Of a stretch of 64,000 nucleotides of DNA, positions 19,074 through 27,747 are shown piece after piece. Each line of letters starts with the position of its first letter. The stretch's first letter is position 1. The DNA comes from Chitinophagales bacterium (GTDB taxonomy: Bacteria > Bacteroidota > Bacteroidia > Chitinophagales > UBA2359). The position numbers and the translations under genes were made by a program. Under the pieces are notes generated by a model. That model was not told where the DNA came from, ran no database searches, and was given only the letters and a program-made list of their open reading frames with translations. The stretch covers positions 930,001-994,000 of the forward strand of contig JAWKLZ010000002.1 in the NCBI GenBank assembly GCA_041392475.1, written 5' to 3'.

Positions 19074-20108
19074 TCAATAACTCGTTTTCTCCAATTTCAC
19101 CACACCCCGAAAAGTCCGATACACAAAGAAAGTATAAGACGCTATCAACGGTACTCCAATCGCTGCAAAAGTGAGCATGATTTTGAGGGTTTTGGTCGAA
19201 GAAGCAGCATCATAGATAGTGATGTGGTTTTGTGGGTCAATGGTCGAAAACAAAATGACAGGATACAATTCTATCGCTACAATGATGAACAACAAGCAAA
19301 TAGCCAAAGCCGAAAACAAAAAAGCTTGGAAATATTTGCGTTTGGTCGTCAAGCGGGGAATGTTCGCAATGGACAAAATCGCCATCAAAGGAACAATGAA
19401 GAAAACGGGAGATTCTTTGAATCTATCAGATAAGTGTGGAAGGTAAATAAGTGTATAAAGCGTGGTAATGGCAAACAAAACCACAAAAGCAATGATTGCT
19501 TTCTTCAACAAAATGGTCAGTTTGGCGAACAGTCGTCCTTCGGTTTTCATGGTCAAATAAATCGCTCCGTGCATCATAAACAAAGCCAATGTCGTAGCTC
19601 CCACCAAAAGCGAAAACGGGTTCAAAACCTGCAACAACGACACACTCAGCTCTTTGTCTTCCATCAGTGGAAAACCCTGCAAGACATTTCCCAACACAAT
19701 TCCCAACAGCAATGCCAGCATAATACTCGACACACTGTAGGTAATGTCCCACATTTTGCGCCACCAAAGCATTTCTTCTTTGCTGCGAAACTCTATCGAA
19801 ATCGCCCGCAAAATAATGAACATCAAAAACAACATAAACGGAATATACATCCCCGACAACATTGTGGCATACACCACTGGAAACCCTGCAAACAGCGTTC
19901 CTCCTCCAATGACCAACCACACTTCATTGCCGTCCCAAACGGGTCCAATCGCATTGAGCGCAACCCGTCGACTTTGCTCTTTCTTAAAAAACAAATGCCA
20001 CGCTCCAGCCCCAAAATCGAAGCCATCCAATACGGCATAGCCTGAAAAAACGGCTCCAACGACTAAAAACCACCATGTTGGGTAATCTATGTTTAAGAAT
20101 GTTTCCAT
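19074..20108 (-). CDS. cydB: Cytochrome bd ubiquinol oxidase subunit II
   Basis: Membrane subunit of the cytochrome bd quinol oxidase, a high-affinity terminal oxidase. The 344 aa protein has the family start YPTWWFLVVGAVFSGYAVLDGFDFGAGA, then GPVWDGNEVWLVIGGGTLFAGFP, both diagnostic of CydB, followed by several further helices. It is 128 bp downstream of cydA on the same strand and converges with the DUF11 gene. Confidence 0.95.
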   Translation of the reverse strand: METFLNIDYPTWWFLVVGAVFSGYAVLDGFDFGAGAWHLFFKKEQSRRVALNAIGPVWDGNEVWLVIGGGTLFAGFPVVYATMLSGMYIPFMLFLMFIILRAISIEFRSKEEMLWWRKMWDITYSVSSIMLALLLGIVLGNVLQGFPLMEDKELSVSLLQVLNPFSLLVGATTLALFMMHGAIYLTMKTEGRLFAKLTILLKKAIIAFVVLFAITTLYTLIYLPHLSDRFKESPVFFIVPLMAILSIANIPRLTTKRKYFQAFLFSALAICLLFIIVAIELYPVILFSTIDPQNHITIYDAASSTKTLKIMLTFAAIGVPLIASYTFFVYRTFRGVVKLEKTSY

Positions 20109-20236
20109 TTGATTGATTGTTGAATTCTACAATTGGATAATTGTGAAATTAAAAGATTGTAAGTTCAGTATTTACCATTATACCCTTTTGCAATCACACC
20201 ACATTTATCACCATCTCCTGTTTTTCGTCTTTTATC

Positions 20237-21610
20237 TCAGGTCATTGCCTCCATCATTTCCTGCTGCCTCGGTCTATCCTCCGTATCATCCTCATCATAA
20301 GGCCCATTCTGAATTTTCTTGTTCAGCAAATACACAAACAGCACAAACAACAGCGTATAAATAAGCGCAAACATAATTAACGAAAAAAGTACTTGATTGG
20401 CAGTCACCGCCTTAGAAAGTGCATCAGAAGTCCGCAACAAACCATATACGACCCACGGTTGTCGCCCCATTTCTGCTGCATACCAACCAAACTGATTTGC
20501 CAATTGCGGCAAAATCGCTGCAAAAACAAAGATCCACAACAGCCATTTCGAGTCAAATAAAGTACCTCTCCACCATTTCCAACACCCTATCAAAGACAAT
20601 AGAATCAACGCCATACCGATGGCCACCATTAAATGGTAAAACTGAAAAATAGCATTGACCGCCGAAGGCCTATCCTCTTCAGGAAAAGCATTCAAACCAA
20701 TTACGGGCGTTGTAAAATCTTGGTGCAACAAAAAACTCAAACCATTCGGGATTTTGATCCCCGTCACCGTCTGAGATTCCTTGTCCACCCAACCCACCAA
20801 ATACATATCGGCCACTGCAAGGCTGTCAAAATGCCCTTCAAAAGCAGCTAATTTCGCAGGTTGATTGTGGGCAACCCCGTCTGCTGAGTGATGACCAATC
20901 AACAATTGGGAAAGCGAAAAAATAGTCGCTACTACCAACGCAATTTTGAAAGCTTTCTTGGAAATCTCCACATATCTGCCCTTCAACAAATAATAAGCAT
21001 GAACGCTCAGCACCAAAAATGCACCCGACAAAAACGCTCCCATCCAAACGTGTAAGAGCCTGTCCACACTCGAAGGATTGAAGACCATCGCCCAAAAGTC
21101 GACAATTTCTGCCCTGACATTCAGCCCTTCTCCAACAAGATGATAACCCGTAGGTGTTTGCTGCCAACTATTTGCGACCACAATCCACACTGCCGAAAAC
21201 ATACTGCCCAACAATACGCCAACCGTTGAAATGAAATGTACCACAGGAGATACCCGATTCCAGCCAAACAACAAAATACCCAAAAATCCACTCTCCAAAG
21301 CAAAAGCAAAAATCCCCTCTGCCGCCAATGCACTACCAAACACATCGCCCACAAACTTGGAATAAGTCGCCCAATTCGTGCCAAACTCAAATTCCATGAC
21401 GATGCCCGTCGCTACGCCAATGCCAAAGGTCAAGGCAAATATTTTAGTCCAAAAATGAGCTAAATGTTCATACTCTTTGTTCTTGGTTTTGAGGTACAAA
21501 CCTTCAAAAATGACCATCAAAACGCCCAATCCAATGCTGAGAGGAGGGTAGATATAGTGAAAGGCAATGGTGAAGGCAAATTGTAATCGAGATAGTATTT
21601 CAACATCCAT
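20237..21610 (-). CDS. cydA: Cytochrome bd ubiquinol oxidase subunit I
   Basis: Heme-bearing subunit of cytochrome bd oxidase, 457 aa. The family start LSRLQFAFTIAFHYIYPPLSIG carries the heme ligand His at residue 18. The block FGTNWATYSKFVGDVFGSALAAEGIFAFALES contains the conserved acidic proton/heme residues, and GWYAAEMGRQPWVVYGLLRT is the C-terminal signature. The length is well below the roughly 520 aa of the enteric protein, fitting the short Q-loop subclass. It is the first gene of cydAB; the sequence directly upstream is RHS debris, so the original promoter neighbourhood has been altered. Confidence 0.95.
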   Translation of the reverse strand: MDVEILSRLQFAFTIAFHYIYPPLSIGLGVLMVIFEGLYLKTKNKEYEHLAHFWTKIFALTFGIGVATGIVMEFEFGTNWATYSKFVGDVFGSALAAEGIFAFALESGFLGILLFGWNRVSPVVHFISTVGVLLGSMFSAVWIVVANSWQQTPTGYHLVGEGLNVRAEIVDFWAMVFNPSSVDRLLHVWMGAFLSGAFLVLSVHAYYLLKGRYVEISKKAFKIALVVATIFSLSQLLIGHHSADGVAHNQPAKLAAFEGHFDSLAVADMYLVGWVDKESQTVTGIKIPNGLSFLLHQDFTTPVIGLNAFPEEDRPSAVNAIFQFYHLMVAIGMALILLSLIGCWKWWRGTLFDSKWLLWIFVFAAILPQLANQFGWYAAEMGRQPWVVYGLLRTSDALSKAVTANQVLFSLIMFALIYTLLFVLFVYLLNKKIQNGPYDEDDTEDRPRQQEMMEAMT

Positions 21611-21644
21611 AAAATTTAGTTTTAATGCGTCAAAACTTGTGCTG

Positions 21645-21652
21645 CGAATATA
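21645..21652 (-). promoter_or_regulatory. Weak candidate -7 box of cydAB
   Basis: Minus-strand TATATTCG, one mismatch from TAnnTTTG, 35 bp before the cydA start. No clear -33 element. Confidence 0.25.
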
Positions 21653-21733
21653 GCATACAAAATTGTTATTGAAAGTATCAAAGGTTACTTTCCTAACTCC
21701 AACTTACATACATTTGCTATAACTTTAAGAATT

Positions 21734-21748
21734 TTAGACTTTGGACGA
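21734..21748. repeat. Solo end of the TTAGACTTTGGACGAA element
   Basis: TTAGACTTTGGACGA matches 15 of the 16 bp terminal repeat of the complete element at 57821-57976. Here only one end is present, and it directly abuts the premature stop of an RHS core fragment. Confidence 0.65.
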
Positions 21749-21749
21749 C

Positions 21750-21995
21750 TCAATTAATCGAGTAATACTTCTCCGCCAACGGATCCACCATATTCCACCT
21801 TCCAATAACAGGATCATACCACCTCGCACCATAGTCATACCAATTCAGCCCCAATTCTCGGTTGAACTCCTTGCCGTTGTAACGTTTGAGGTCGTGTGTG
21901 TATTGTCGGTATTCGATGAACTCGGGGTTGTTTTGGGCAGCATAGACATAGTTGTTGTAGGCGTGCGGTACAGAACTGTGGGTCATAGAGGCGGC
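21750..21995 (-). pseudogene. RHS core-tip fragment, truncated and frameshifted
   Basis: The translation contains the RHS core signature RYNGKEFNRELGLNWYDYGARWYDPVIGRWN, then DPLAEKYYSIN and a stop, where the intact copies continue FYGWSPFNYV...DPDGR. The reading frame is also broken at the 5' side near 21977: SRLYDP of the core is in another frame and one base too many separates it from SSVPHAYNN. No toxin domain follows. It lies directly after a putative immunity gene on the same strand, the normal order of displaced RHS tips. Confidence 0.85.
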
Positions 21996-22011
21996 TTACA
22001 ACTTTCAATTT

Positions 22012-22617
22012 TTAATCTTCGCTTGAATCAATATATAGAGTATTGATAATAAAAATATTATTTTTCTCTATAGTGGACTTAATCGTTAGTGTTCTAATTG
22101 GTGCGCTTACCCCTCTATTATCTTCTAATCCAGACATTAAGGTAGAAAGTTCATCAATTTCATTAACCTTTTTACTATTGTCTGGATACAACACTATTTT
22201 GAAGTAATCATTATCACAAGATACCTCATAAGTTATTATAGATCGAAACTTATAGAATTCAATTATTTCCAACTTGTTTTTGCAGTCAGAAAAAATACTA
22301 TCTACTATATTTAAGGCATAGTTTCTCCTATTAAGAAAGTTCCAGATAGTGGCTATATCATTATTAAAAATTTTTGAACTATTTGGATAAGAAAATGTTG
22401 AAACCTTGCTAAGTGGAGGTGGCTGTTTAAGCTGGTTATAATTAGTAGTATCAATTCTAAAAGAATTGATTAGCTTATTAACAGTTAGTTGATTCCACTT
22501 AGAAATATTTAACGTATTTAAATCAATTGTAGAATTAATATTTTTTACATTACAGCAAGTAAATAGTATAAAAAATACTATGAAAATACACATTTTTATA
22601 TAAGTAAACTTATTCAT
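22012..22617 (-). CDS. Putative immunity lipoprotein for the upstream RHS metallopeptidase
   Basis: About 201 aa from ATG 22617, chosen because it gives a lipoprotein signal (MNKFTYIKMCIFIVFFILFTCC); an in-frame start 13 codons earlier is not needed. The mature part is AT-rich in coding and has no recognised domain. Apart from an inserted 451 bp element at 22658-23108, it would begin about 40 bp after the stop of the RHS M91-like toxin gene, the standard place for an immunity gene. A periplasm-facing lipoprotein would fit neutralising a toxin that acts outside the cytoplasm. Function is inferred from position only. Confidence 0.65.
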   Translation of the reverse strand: MNKFTYIKMCIFIVFFILFTCCNVKNINSTIDLNTLNISKWNQLTVNKLINSFRIDTTNYNQLKQPPPLSKVSTFSYPNSSKIFNNDIATIWNFLNRRNYALNIVDSIFSDCKNKLEIIEFYKFRSIITYEVSCDNDYFKIVLYPDNSKKVNEIDELSTLMSGLEDNRGVSAPIRTLTIKSTIEKNNIFIINTLYIDSSED

Positions 22618-22657
22618 AGGCTCTCTGATTGTTAATATTCGAACTTTTAATGTCACT

Positions 22658-23108
22658 ACTTAAGTTTCGCACCTTTTGACAAGAGATAACTTGTTTGCTT
22701 TGAATAATTTTTATAGTTGTATTAAAATAATGTTTTCATGTTTTTTAATTTAAAAATTTGATTATCAATTAATTAGACTTATTTTTCCATTTTAGGCATA
22801 AAAAAAGGATTTTTTTATAAAAATAAGATTATAGAAGACTTACGGAGCAATTAATTCAGGTTTAGTTCATTTATTGGGTAATATATTGAGTTTTTTTCTG
22901 AAATTTCGTTGCTAAGAAAATATCAATGCTTTGAAAATCAAAGGTTTAATAATGGCATTTTATTCATTGTATTGTAAATAAGGACTGTTTTGAAAATGGA
23001 AAATCGCTTATTGATAATTGGTTGTCAGTTATTTAAAGCGATTAATCTTGTTGTTTTTTAATAAATTTGCCTTCATTTCCAAGGATTTAGGGGGTGCGAA
23101 ACTTAAGT
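22658..23108. mobile_element. MITE-like element, 451 bp, with 16-bp inverted ends and CACT target duplication
   Basis: The ends are ACTTAAGTTTCGCACC at 22658-22673 and its exact reverse complement at 23093-23108. CACT is found immediately outside both ends (22654-22657 and 23109-23112), as expected for a 4-bp target duplication. The interior is very AT-rich and has no credible ORF, so the element is non-autonomous. It separates an RHS toxin gene from its likely immunity gene. Confidence 0.75.
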
Positions 23109-23110
23109 CA

Positions 23111-24748
23111 CTACCACTCATAAACTCTCTGATTGCCAATTTCTTTAATTTTTCTACCACTTCTCCAATATGTCTTTGGATTTTTTCGATTGTACTGTCT
23201 GACTTTAGATAGATATTCTGCCCTTTCGTCTTTTGTACATTGACCTTGTTTTACAGGAGCATATTTTCCTGTTTTTTTCTTAGGATAGTATCCTGTATAT
23301 TTCTCATTATTACCAAGTTCCTTCCCATAAAAATCATGACCTGAATAGCTTTTTCTTTCACTTATCCCTAGTTCCTTTCTAATAGAATTTTCAATTTCTA
23401 AAGCTGGAACTTCTTCAGGACTTACACCCACAATTGAGTCTCCATCTTTACTCTTCGAAAGTCCACCTTCTATTTCCATATTAAAATGACTAAGTTCATG
23501 TCCCAAGTCTGCTTCTATACTACCAGCTGCACCATCTTTAGATTCAGCCATCTCCTCAAAATTTATTGCTAAAGTTGAGTATGCTTCCTTACCGGATGTT
23601 TTATCTCCATTACCACCCCACCTGACCACACTAGCGTCACCAGCAAAAATTACAAGGGTCTTTTCACTTTCGACAGCTTTCTTTAGTTGTTCAAAACCTG
23701 TTTCGTTATTCATTGCCAATGAAACCATATGCTTCCAAACCTTTGATTGAAAATCAGAATTTCCAGCAATAACAATTTTTCGCCCATCAGGATCAATAAA
23801 AGAAAGTGGATTATTATACACATAATTAAACGGACTCCACCCATAAAACTTCTCCGCCAACGGATCCACCGCATTCCACCTCCCAATAACAGGGTCATAC
23901 CACCTCGCCCCATAATCGTACCAATTCAGCCCCAATTCCCGATTGAACTCCTTGCCATTGTAACGTTTGAGGTCGTGTGTGTATTGCAGTTGTTCGATGA
24001 AGGTTGTGTAGCCTGTATTTGGGTCTTCTGGATAAAGGTAGCCATTGTTGCTAAAAATCACACCGCCAGGAGGGTCGTAGAGTTTGGAGAGGCCGTCTAT
24101 TTGGTGTCCGAATGGGTAATAATGAGATTCCTGTAGGATGTCGGGCAGCCCGTCGTTGTCGTAGTCTTTGGTGAAATAGACTCTGCCGTTGCCGAGATGA
24201 TCGGCAATCGTATATTGATAGGTCGGTTCCCAAGGAGTTTGACTGCCTCCATTTGTAGCATCTACTCTACGCCACTCTATGCTTCCTTCTTCGTGATAGA
24301 AACGGTGCGCTCGGCTTTTGGGCGCACCGTTTGCATCGGTCTCGGGATAGTAGCGGCGATAGACAAAGTCGAGTAGGTAGTCTTGCTGACCGACCAAATC
24401 ATTGCCCACACACTCAGGAGAATTGGTGGGAATAAAACCTGTGTCATAGACTCTTTTTTGGAGTTTTCTGCCGAGGGCATCGTAGGTGAGTTGAATAGAG
24501 CCTTCATCGGTGGAAATGTTTTGGGGTTGGTCTAAAAAACTGTACTCATTGAAGGACAAACCTTTGCCCGAATCTCCAGTAAGGTTTCCATTGGAGTAGC
24601 TGTAATTTGCCACCCCATTCTTAGCATTGAAGTCATTGCCAAACTCGATATTCGGAACGGCATCGGTGACTTGTTGAAGGGTGTTGTTTCCTGTATTGTA
24701 GGTATAGGTCAGGTCGTCCATTAGTCCATAATTGACCGCATAGACCAT
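23111..24748 (-). CDS. Displaced RHS core tip with C-terminal zinc-metallopeptidase (M91-like) toxin
   Basis: 545 aa. Residues 1-318 are the last part of an RHS beta-shell with YD-repeat motifs (LTYDALGRKLQKRVYD) and the core signature RYNGKEFNRELGLNWYDYGARWYDPVIGRWN, ending at the tip boundary DPDGR at 319-323. The following 220 residues are the variable toxin: HELSH at 417-421 plus EEVPALEIENSIRKELGI around 445-462. This is the layout of M91/NleD-like zinc peptidases with a downstream Glu ligand. The frame stays open upstream of the ATG, but the RHS similarity breaks near 24750-24780 where an XRE regulator fragment begins, so most of the shell is missing. A lone tip probably cannot form the closed RHS cage. 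Confidence 0.8.
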   Translation of the reverse strand: MVYAVNYGLMDDLTYTYNTGNNTLQQVTDAVPNIEFGNDFNAKNGVANYSYSNGNLTGDSGKGLSFNEYSFLDQPQNISTDEGSIQLTYDALGRKLQKRVYDTGFIPTNSPECVGNDLVGQQDYLLDFVYRRYYPETDANGAPKSRAHRFYHEEGSIEWRRVDATNGGSQTPWEPTYQYTIADHLGNGRVYFTKDYDNDGLPDILQESHYYPFGHQIDGLSKLYDPPGGVIFSNNGYLYPEDPNTGYTTFIEQLQYTHDLKRYNGKEFNRELGLNWYDYGARWYDPVIGRWNAVDPLAEKFYGWSPFNYVYNNPLSFIDPDGRKIVIAGNSDFQSKVWKHMVSLAMNNETGFEQLKKAVESEKTLVIFAGDASVVRWGGNGDKTSGKEAYSTLAINFEEMAESKDGAAGSIEADLGHELSHFNMEIEGGLSKSKDGDSIVGVSPEEVPALEIENSIRKELGISERKSYSGHDFYGKELGNNEKYTGYYPKKKTGKYAPVKQGQCTKDERAEYLSKVRQYNRKNPKTYWRSGRKIKEIGNQRVYEW

Positions 24749-24749
24749 T

Positions 24750-24977
24750 TTGGGTTCACAAGATTCTCCTGCCCCATCAATTGAGATGGCTACGCAACTT
24801 GCCGAAGCTCTCGAAGTATCTTTAGATTATTTGGTAGGCTCTACCGATGTACTTCTTGAAAAAACGATTGTAAACCGTGTTCTTGACATACAAAAACTAA
24901 AAGAGAGCGAAAAACAACACGTTTTCGCTCTCCTTGATGCTTTTATTAAACAAACTAAGTTTCAGAGTATTATGTAA
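24750..24977 (+). pseudogene. C-terminal fragment of an XRE-family regulator
   Basis: The product reads PSIEMATQLAEALEVSLDYLVGSTD, then a helical tail SEKQHVFALLDAFIKQTKF. This is the last third of an XRE helix-turn-helix repressor of the type with LPSxxxxxKIAxALxVSLDYL. About 55 N-terminal residues with the DNA-recognition helices are missing. Its left end abuts the broken 5' end of the RHS tip on the other strand, so both were probably cut by the same rearrangement. Confidence 0.75.
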
Positions 24978-24982
24978 TAAAA

Positions 24983-25010
24983 AAGCCCAAGCGGTACGTC
25001 TGGGCTTTTG
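24983..25010. terminator. Bidirectional intrinsic terminator
   Basis: AAAGCCCA pairs with TGGGCTTT around an 11-base loop, with A-run before and T-run after. It lies between the converging XRE fragment and the lipoprotein gene, and can serve both. Confidence 0.8.
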
Positions 25011-25022
25011 TTACTCTTTATA

Positions 25023-25739
25023 CTATTTTTTCCATATTTCCCCTTGCCACAATATCTGATTTTTGCCTTTGATATAAATCAATTCCTGATTATAAGGCTC
25101 AAACTCAAAAAAGCATCTGTCAAAATTGGGCAAGCTAATAGTCAAAAAGTTAAACTTTTCGGTGTCTATTGACTCCTCAAAAATTTTAAATAATATCCTG
25201 CTTCTGTAAAGTTCCGTTCCTGACACATCAGCATTCAGGCTAAAACTGATTTGGTTTGTAGCGGTTCTTCTATCCCACAAGTGCTTTGATTTAGGCAATA
25301 CGATATCTGTCTTGTTTGTTGTAATGGACTTACTGTTATTGTGGTTAAATGTAAAGCCCAATTTTACAGGGTGAAAATCAGTAGGAAAAACCACTTGGAT
25401 ATACAAACTGTCCTGAGAAAATTTGTTCTCTTTTTCAATCTCATATTCAAAGCCCTTTTGCTCTGCATAATAATCTTCGCTTGTAATCTCTATAACATTA
25501 TCTGCTATACCAGACCATTTCCCCTTTGATACATAATCACACTGTTCTATTACAGGAGTAAATAATATTTCAGTGTTCCATAATATATAGGTTCCATCAG
25601 ACTTTAATTCTAACTTCTCAGAGCTTTCTTGTCGCTCATATACACCTGACATATCTTGAACTTTCAATTTTTGACCTTTTGTTGAAATGCAGCCCACAAG
25701 TTGAAACGCTACTATCAATATAAATAACAACTTTCTCAT
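25023..25739 (-). CDS. Putative immunity lipoprotein paired with the RHS HEIRH toxin
   Basis: 238 aa. The N-terminus MRKLLFILIVAFQLVGC is a typical lipoprotein signal with lipobox LVGC. The mature protein looks beta-rich (SGVYERQESSEKLELKSDGTYIL resembles a lipocalin-like start). Its ATG overlaps the stop of the RHS toxin gene by 4 bp (25736-25739), implying translational coupling, which is common for toxin/immunity pairs. No family recognised. It ends just before a bidirectional terminator. Confidence 0.75.
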   Translation of the reverse strand: MRKLLFILIVAFQLVGCISTKGQKLKVQDMSGVYERQESSEKLELKSDGTYILWNTEILFTPVIEQCDYVSKGKWSGIADNVIEITSEDYYAEQKGFEYEIEKENKFSQDSLYIQVVFPTDFHPVKLGFTFNHNNSKSITTNKTDIVLPKSKHLWDRRTATNQISFSLNADVSGTELYRSRILFKIFEESIDTEKFNFLTISLPNFDRCFFEFEPYNQELIYIKGKNQILWQGEIWKK

Positions 25740-26614
25740 TTCTTCTTATCTTTTAGCTTTTCGTAAACAGTTCTACCATCTGAGGTCTTTATGTTCATTA
25801 ATGTTGTGCCATTAATGTCTTTCAATGAACTGGCTCCTGCAGGATATGAACCGTCAAAAGAAAATTGTGTCTGATAGGCATTTACTTCGTTATTTCTTGC
25901 TCCCTCTAAAGTAGTGGCAGCATTTAATAATTTACCATCTTTATTAAATTTAACTCCACCAGCTTCAATAGACTGTCCTACGTGTCGGATTTCGTGAATA
26001 TGAAGACCTGTGTTGCTACCTTCAATTTTGATAACTCCATCAGCTCCTTTAACAACTCCGTGAGTGCCATCACTCGCACTTGGGCTTCCAAGTTTATAAG
26101 TTTCGGTAGCATTTCCAATCGCTTCAACGTCTGCAAGTGATTGATTCAACATTTCAACTTTTTGACTATTATCCGCAAGTTTACCTTCAAGCTTCGCTAA
26201 CTTCTTATCACTTAATCCTCCTTTATCAATTTGAGCCTGAATTTTCGTGCTATTCTTATCTATGCTCTCTATCCTGCTATTAATGGATTTATTTAGCCTT
26301 TCTGCTTGCTTGGGGTCTTCCCAAATCATTCCAGTTGGGTCAACATACCTTATTGGGTTGTTGTTTACAAAGGTATAGGGAGATGTTCCGATTTGTTTCG
26401 GGTGGTCGGCTAATGGGTCAACAGCATTCCACCTCCCAATCACCGCATCATACCACCTCGCCCCATAGTCATACCAATTCAGCCCCAACTCCCGATTGAA
26501 CTCCTTGCCATTGTAACGTTTGAGGTCGTGTGTGTATTGCAGTTGTTCGATGAAGGTTGTGTAGCCTGTATTTGGGTCTTGTGGATATAGGTAGCCATTG
26601 TTGCTAAAAATCAC
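25736..26614 (-). CDS. Displaced RHS core tip with HEIRH zinc-peptidase-like toxin
   Basis: 292 aa from a GTG. RHS core signature RYNGKEFNRELGLNWYDYGARWYDAVIGRWN at 33-63, tip boundary VDPTG at 91-95. The toxin part starts with a charged helical linker (ERLNKSINSRIESIDKN, KLAKLEGKLADNSQKVEMLN) and then carries HIHEIRHVGQ with HExxH at 207-211 and a later Glu (NNEVNAYQ, about 243) as a possible third ligand. The RHS similarity continues a few codons upstream (SKLYDPPGGV) but breaks at about 26640, where non-RHS sequence begins, so the gene is 5'-truncated. The immunity lipoprotein overlaps its 3' end by 4 bp. Confidence 0.8.
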   Translation of the reverse strand: MIFSNNGYLYPQDPNTGYTTFIEQLQYTHDLKRYNGKEFNRELGLNWYDYGARWYDAVIGRWNAVDPLADHPKQIGTSPYTFVNNNPIRYVDPTGMIWEDPKQAERLNKSINSRIESIDKNSTKIQAQIDKGGLSDKKLAKLEGKLADNSQKVEMLNQSLADVEAIGNATETYKLGSPSASDGTHGVVKGADGVIKIEGSNTGLHIHEIRHVGQSIEAGGVKFNKDGKLLNAATTLEGARNNEVNAYQTQFSFDGSYPAGASSLKDINGTTLMNIKTSDGRTVYEKLKDKKK

Positions 26615-26754
26615 ACCGCCAGGAGGGTCGTAGAGTTTGGAGGGAAAGCATTGAACAAGAAGGTTTAATAAAAAAGAAGCTCACTTGACGTAAAGAAAAC
26701 TGTACGGTTAGTATGCTGCGCTGTACAAGTTTCTTTTCAATTATTGTTCCTGTT

Positions 26755-27110
26755 CAAAGCTAATAGTCTCGGGGTAGTGCCAACGGTAGAGTAGTGCCAA
26801 CGGTAGAGGTAGTCCAATAGGTAGTTTTGTTGGTTCATCAGGGCTTCGGTGGCACAACTGTTGGGGAAGTTGTCGGAATTGAAGCCTTTCCGAAAGAATC
26901 GGAATCTTCGATAGGCATAGACTCGTTTTTGGAGTTTGTTGCTGAGGGCATCATAAGTCAATTCTATTCGCCCCTCATTGGTGCTGATGATTTCGGGATG
27001 CTCCAAAAAGTTGTATTTGTTGATGGTCATTCCCTTGCCTGTGTCTTCCGTTAGGCTGCCTTTTTGGTAGCTGTAGCTGCCGAATTATTGCTGTCTCTAT
27101 TGAATTTGTT
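26755..27110 (-). pseudogene. Degenerate RHS core fragment
   Basis: The translation shows RHS core pieces NKYNFLEHPEIISTNEGRIELTYDALSNKLQKRVYA and QQNYLLDYLYRWHY, aligned to the same region of the intact tips but with small insertions. SYSYQKGSLTEDTGKGM at its 5' side is in another frame (break near 27075). Near its 3' end the string TAGTGCCAACGGTAGAG is duplicated in tandem (about 26778-26810). It carries no toxin. The 100 bp between it and the next tip (26640-26750) is unrelated sequence. Confidence 0.75.
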
Positions 27111-27182
27111 GTCGTTTGATTCCAACTGGTTAAAACAATCTTGCTAAGGGAATCAAATTATCCAGTATCAGATACTCATTTT

Positions 27183-27530
27183 TTATTTAAAATCTATAAA
27201 TATACCCTTCTCTTTCAACTGATAATTCAAATTTCTCACATCTTTAAGGTTTTCGTTTATATGTTCAATGTAAAAATTATATGTTTTATCTGATAATACT
27301 CCCTTTTTTCTTAGATTAGCAAGATCCAATAAATTCTCCTTTGTCTTTTTATAGAGAAGCCTAATTTTAACTACTTCATCCTTACAAACTATTTCACTGC
27401 CTGCTTCGATATGAGATAAACAGTTTGAATAGTTTGACTTAATCAACTGTGTATCAGATATTATGTTTCCCGCTAATTGTTTACCCTTATCCTGATTAAC
27501 AAAATTCTGACATGAAACTAAAAATATCAT
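27183..27530 (-). CDS. Small lipoprotein, putative immunity protein
   Basis: About 115 aa if translation starts at ATG 27530, 2 bp after the stop of the small membrane protein upstream. MIFLVSC places a lipobox Cys at residue 7, unusually early; a longer frame exists upstream but overlaps the previous gene. The mature part is helical and Lys/Asn-rich (KIRLLYKKTKENLLDLANLRKKG). Coding is very AT-rich. It is one of two genes behind a displaced RHS tip. An immunity role is inferred from position. Confidence 0.55.
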   Translation of the reverse strand: MIFLVSCQNFVNQDKGKQLAGNIISDTQLIKSNYSNCLSHIEAGSEIVCKDEVVKIRLLYKKTKENLLDLANLRKKGVLSDKTYNFYIEHINENLKDVRNLNYQLKEKGIFIDFK

Positions 27531-27532
27531 AA

Positions 27533-27715
27533 TCAAATAACAATAAATAACACTGCCAAAAGTAGAAAACCTAAAGCTGCATTTTGTGTAATATCCTGTT
27601 TTAAACATTCTTCAAAAGTTTTTTTAGAGCCAAAAGCCTTTAAAATCATCCAGCGTACTAAAGCTCCTGGATAACTAAATAAGTAAGTAACAATTAATTC
27701 GAATATAAATTCCAT
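27533..27715 (-). CDS. Small membrane protein, 60 aa, in RHS immunity position
   Basis: MEFIFELIVTYLFSYPGALVRW, then a basic middle (KAFGSKKTFEECLKQD), then a C-terminal helix (AALGFLLLAVLFIVI). Two membrane segments with a short basic loop. It lies 32 bp after the stop of an RHS tip and is followed 2 bp later by a lipoprotein gene, so the three look cotranscribed. It may be the immunity protein or an accessory of the neighbouring lipoprotein. Family not recognised with certainty. Confidence 0.6.
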   Translation of the reverse strand: MEFIFELIVTYLFSYPGALVRWMILKAFGSKKTFEECLKQDITQNAALGFLLLAVLFIVI

Positions 27716-27747
27716 ATTTTTTATGAGTTTTTACATGAATGCAAGCA

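Noticed and set aside
24750..24977. Functional small regulator
   Set aside because: The DNA-binding half of the XRE fold is missing and the start is a TTG at the junction with RHS debris.
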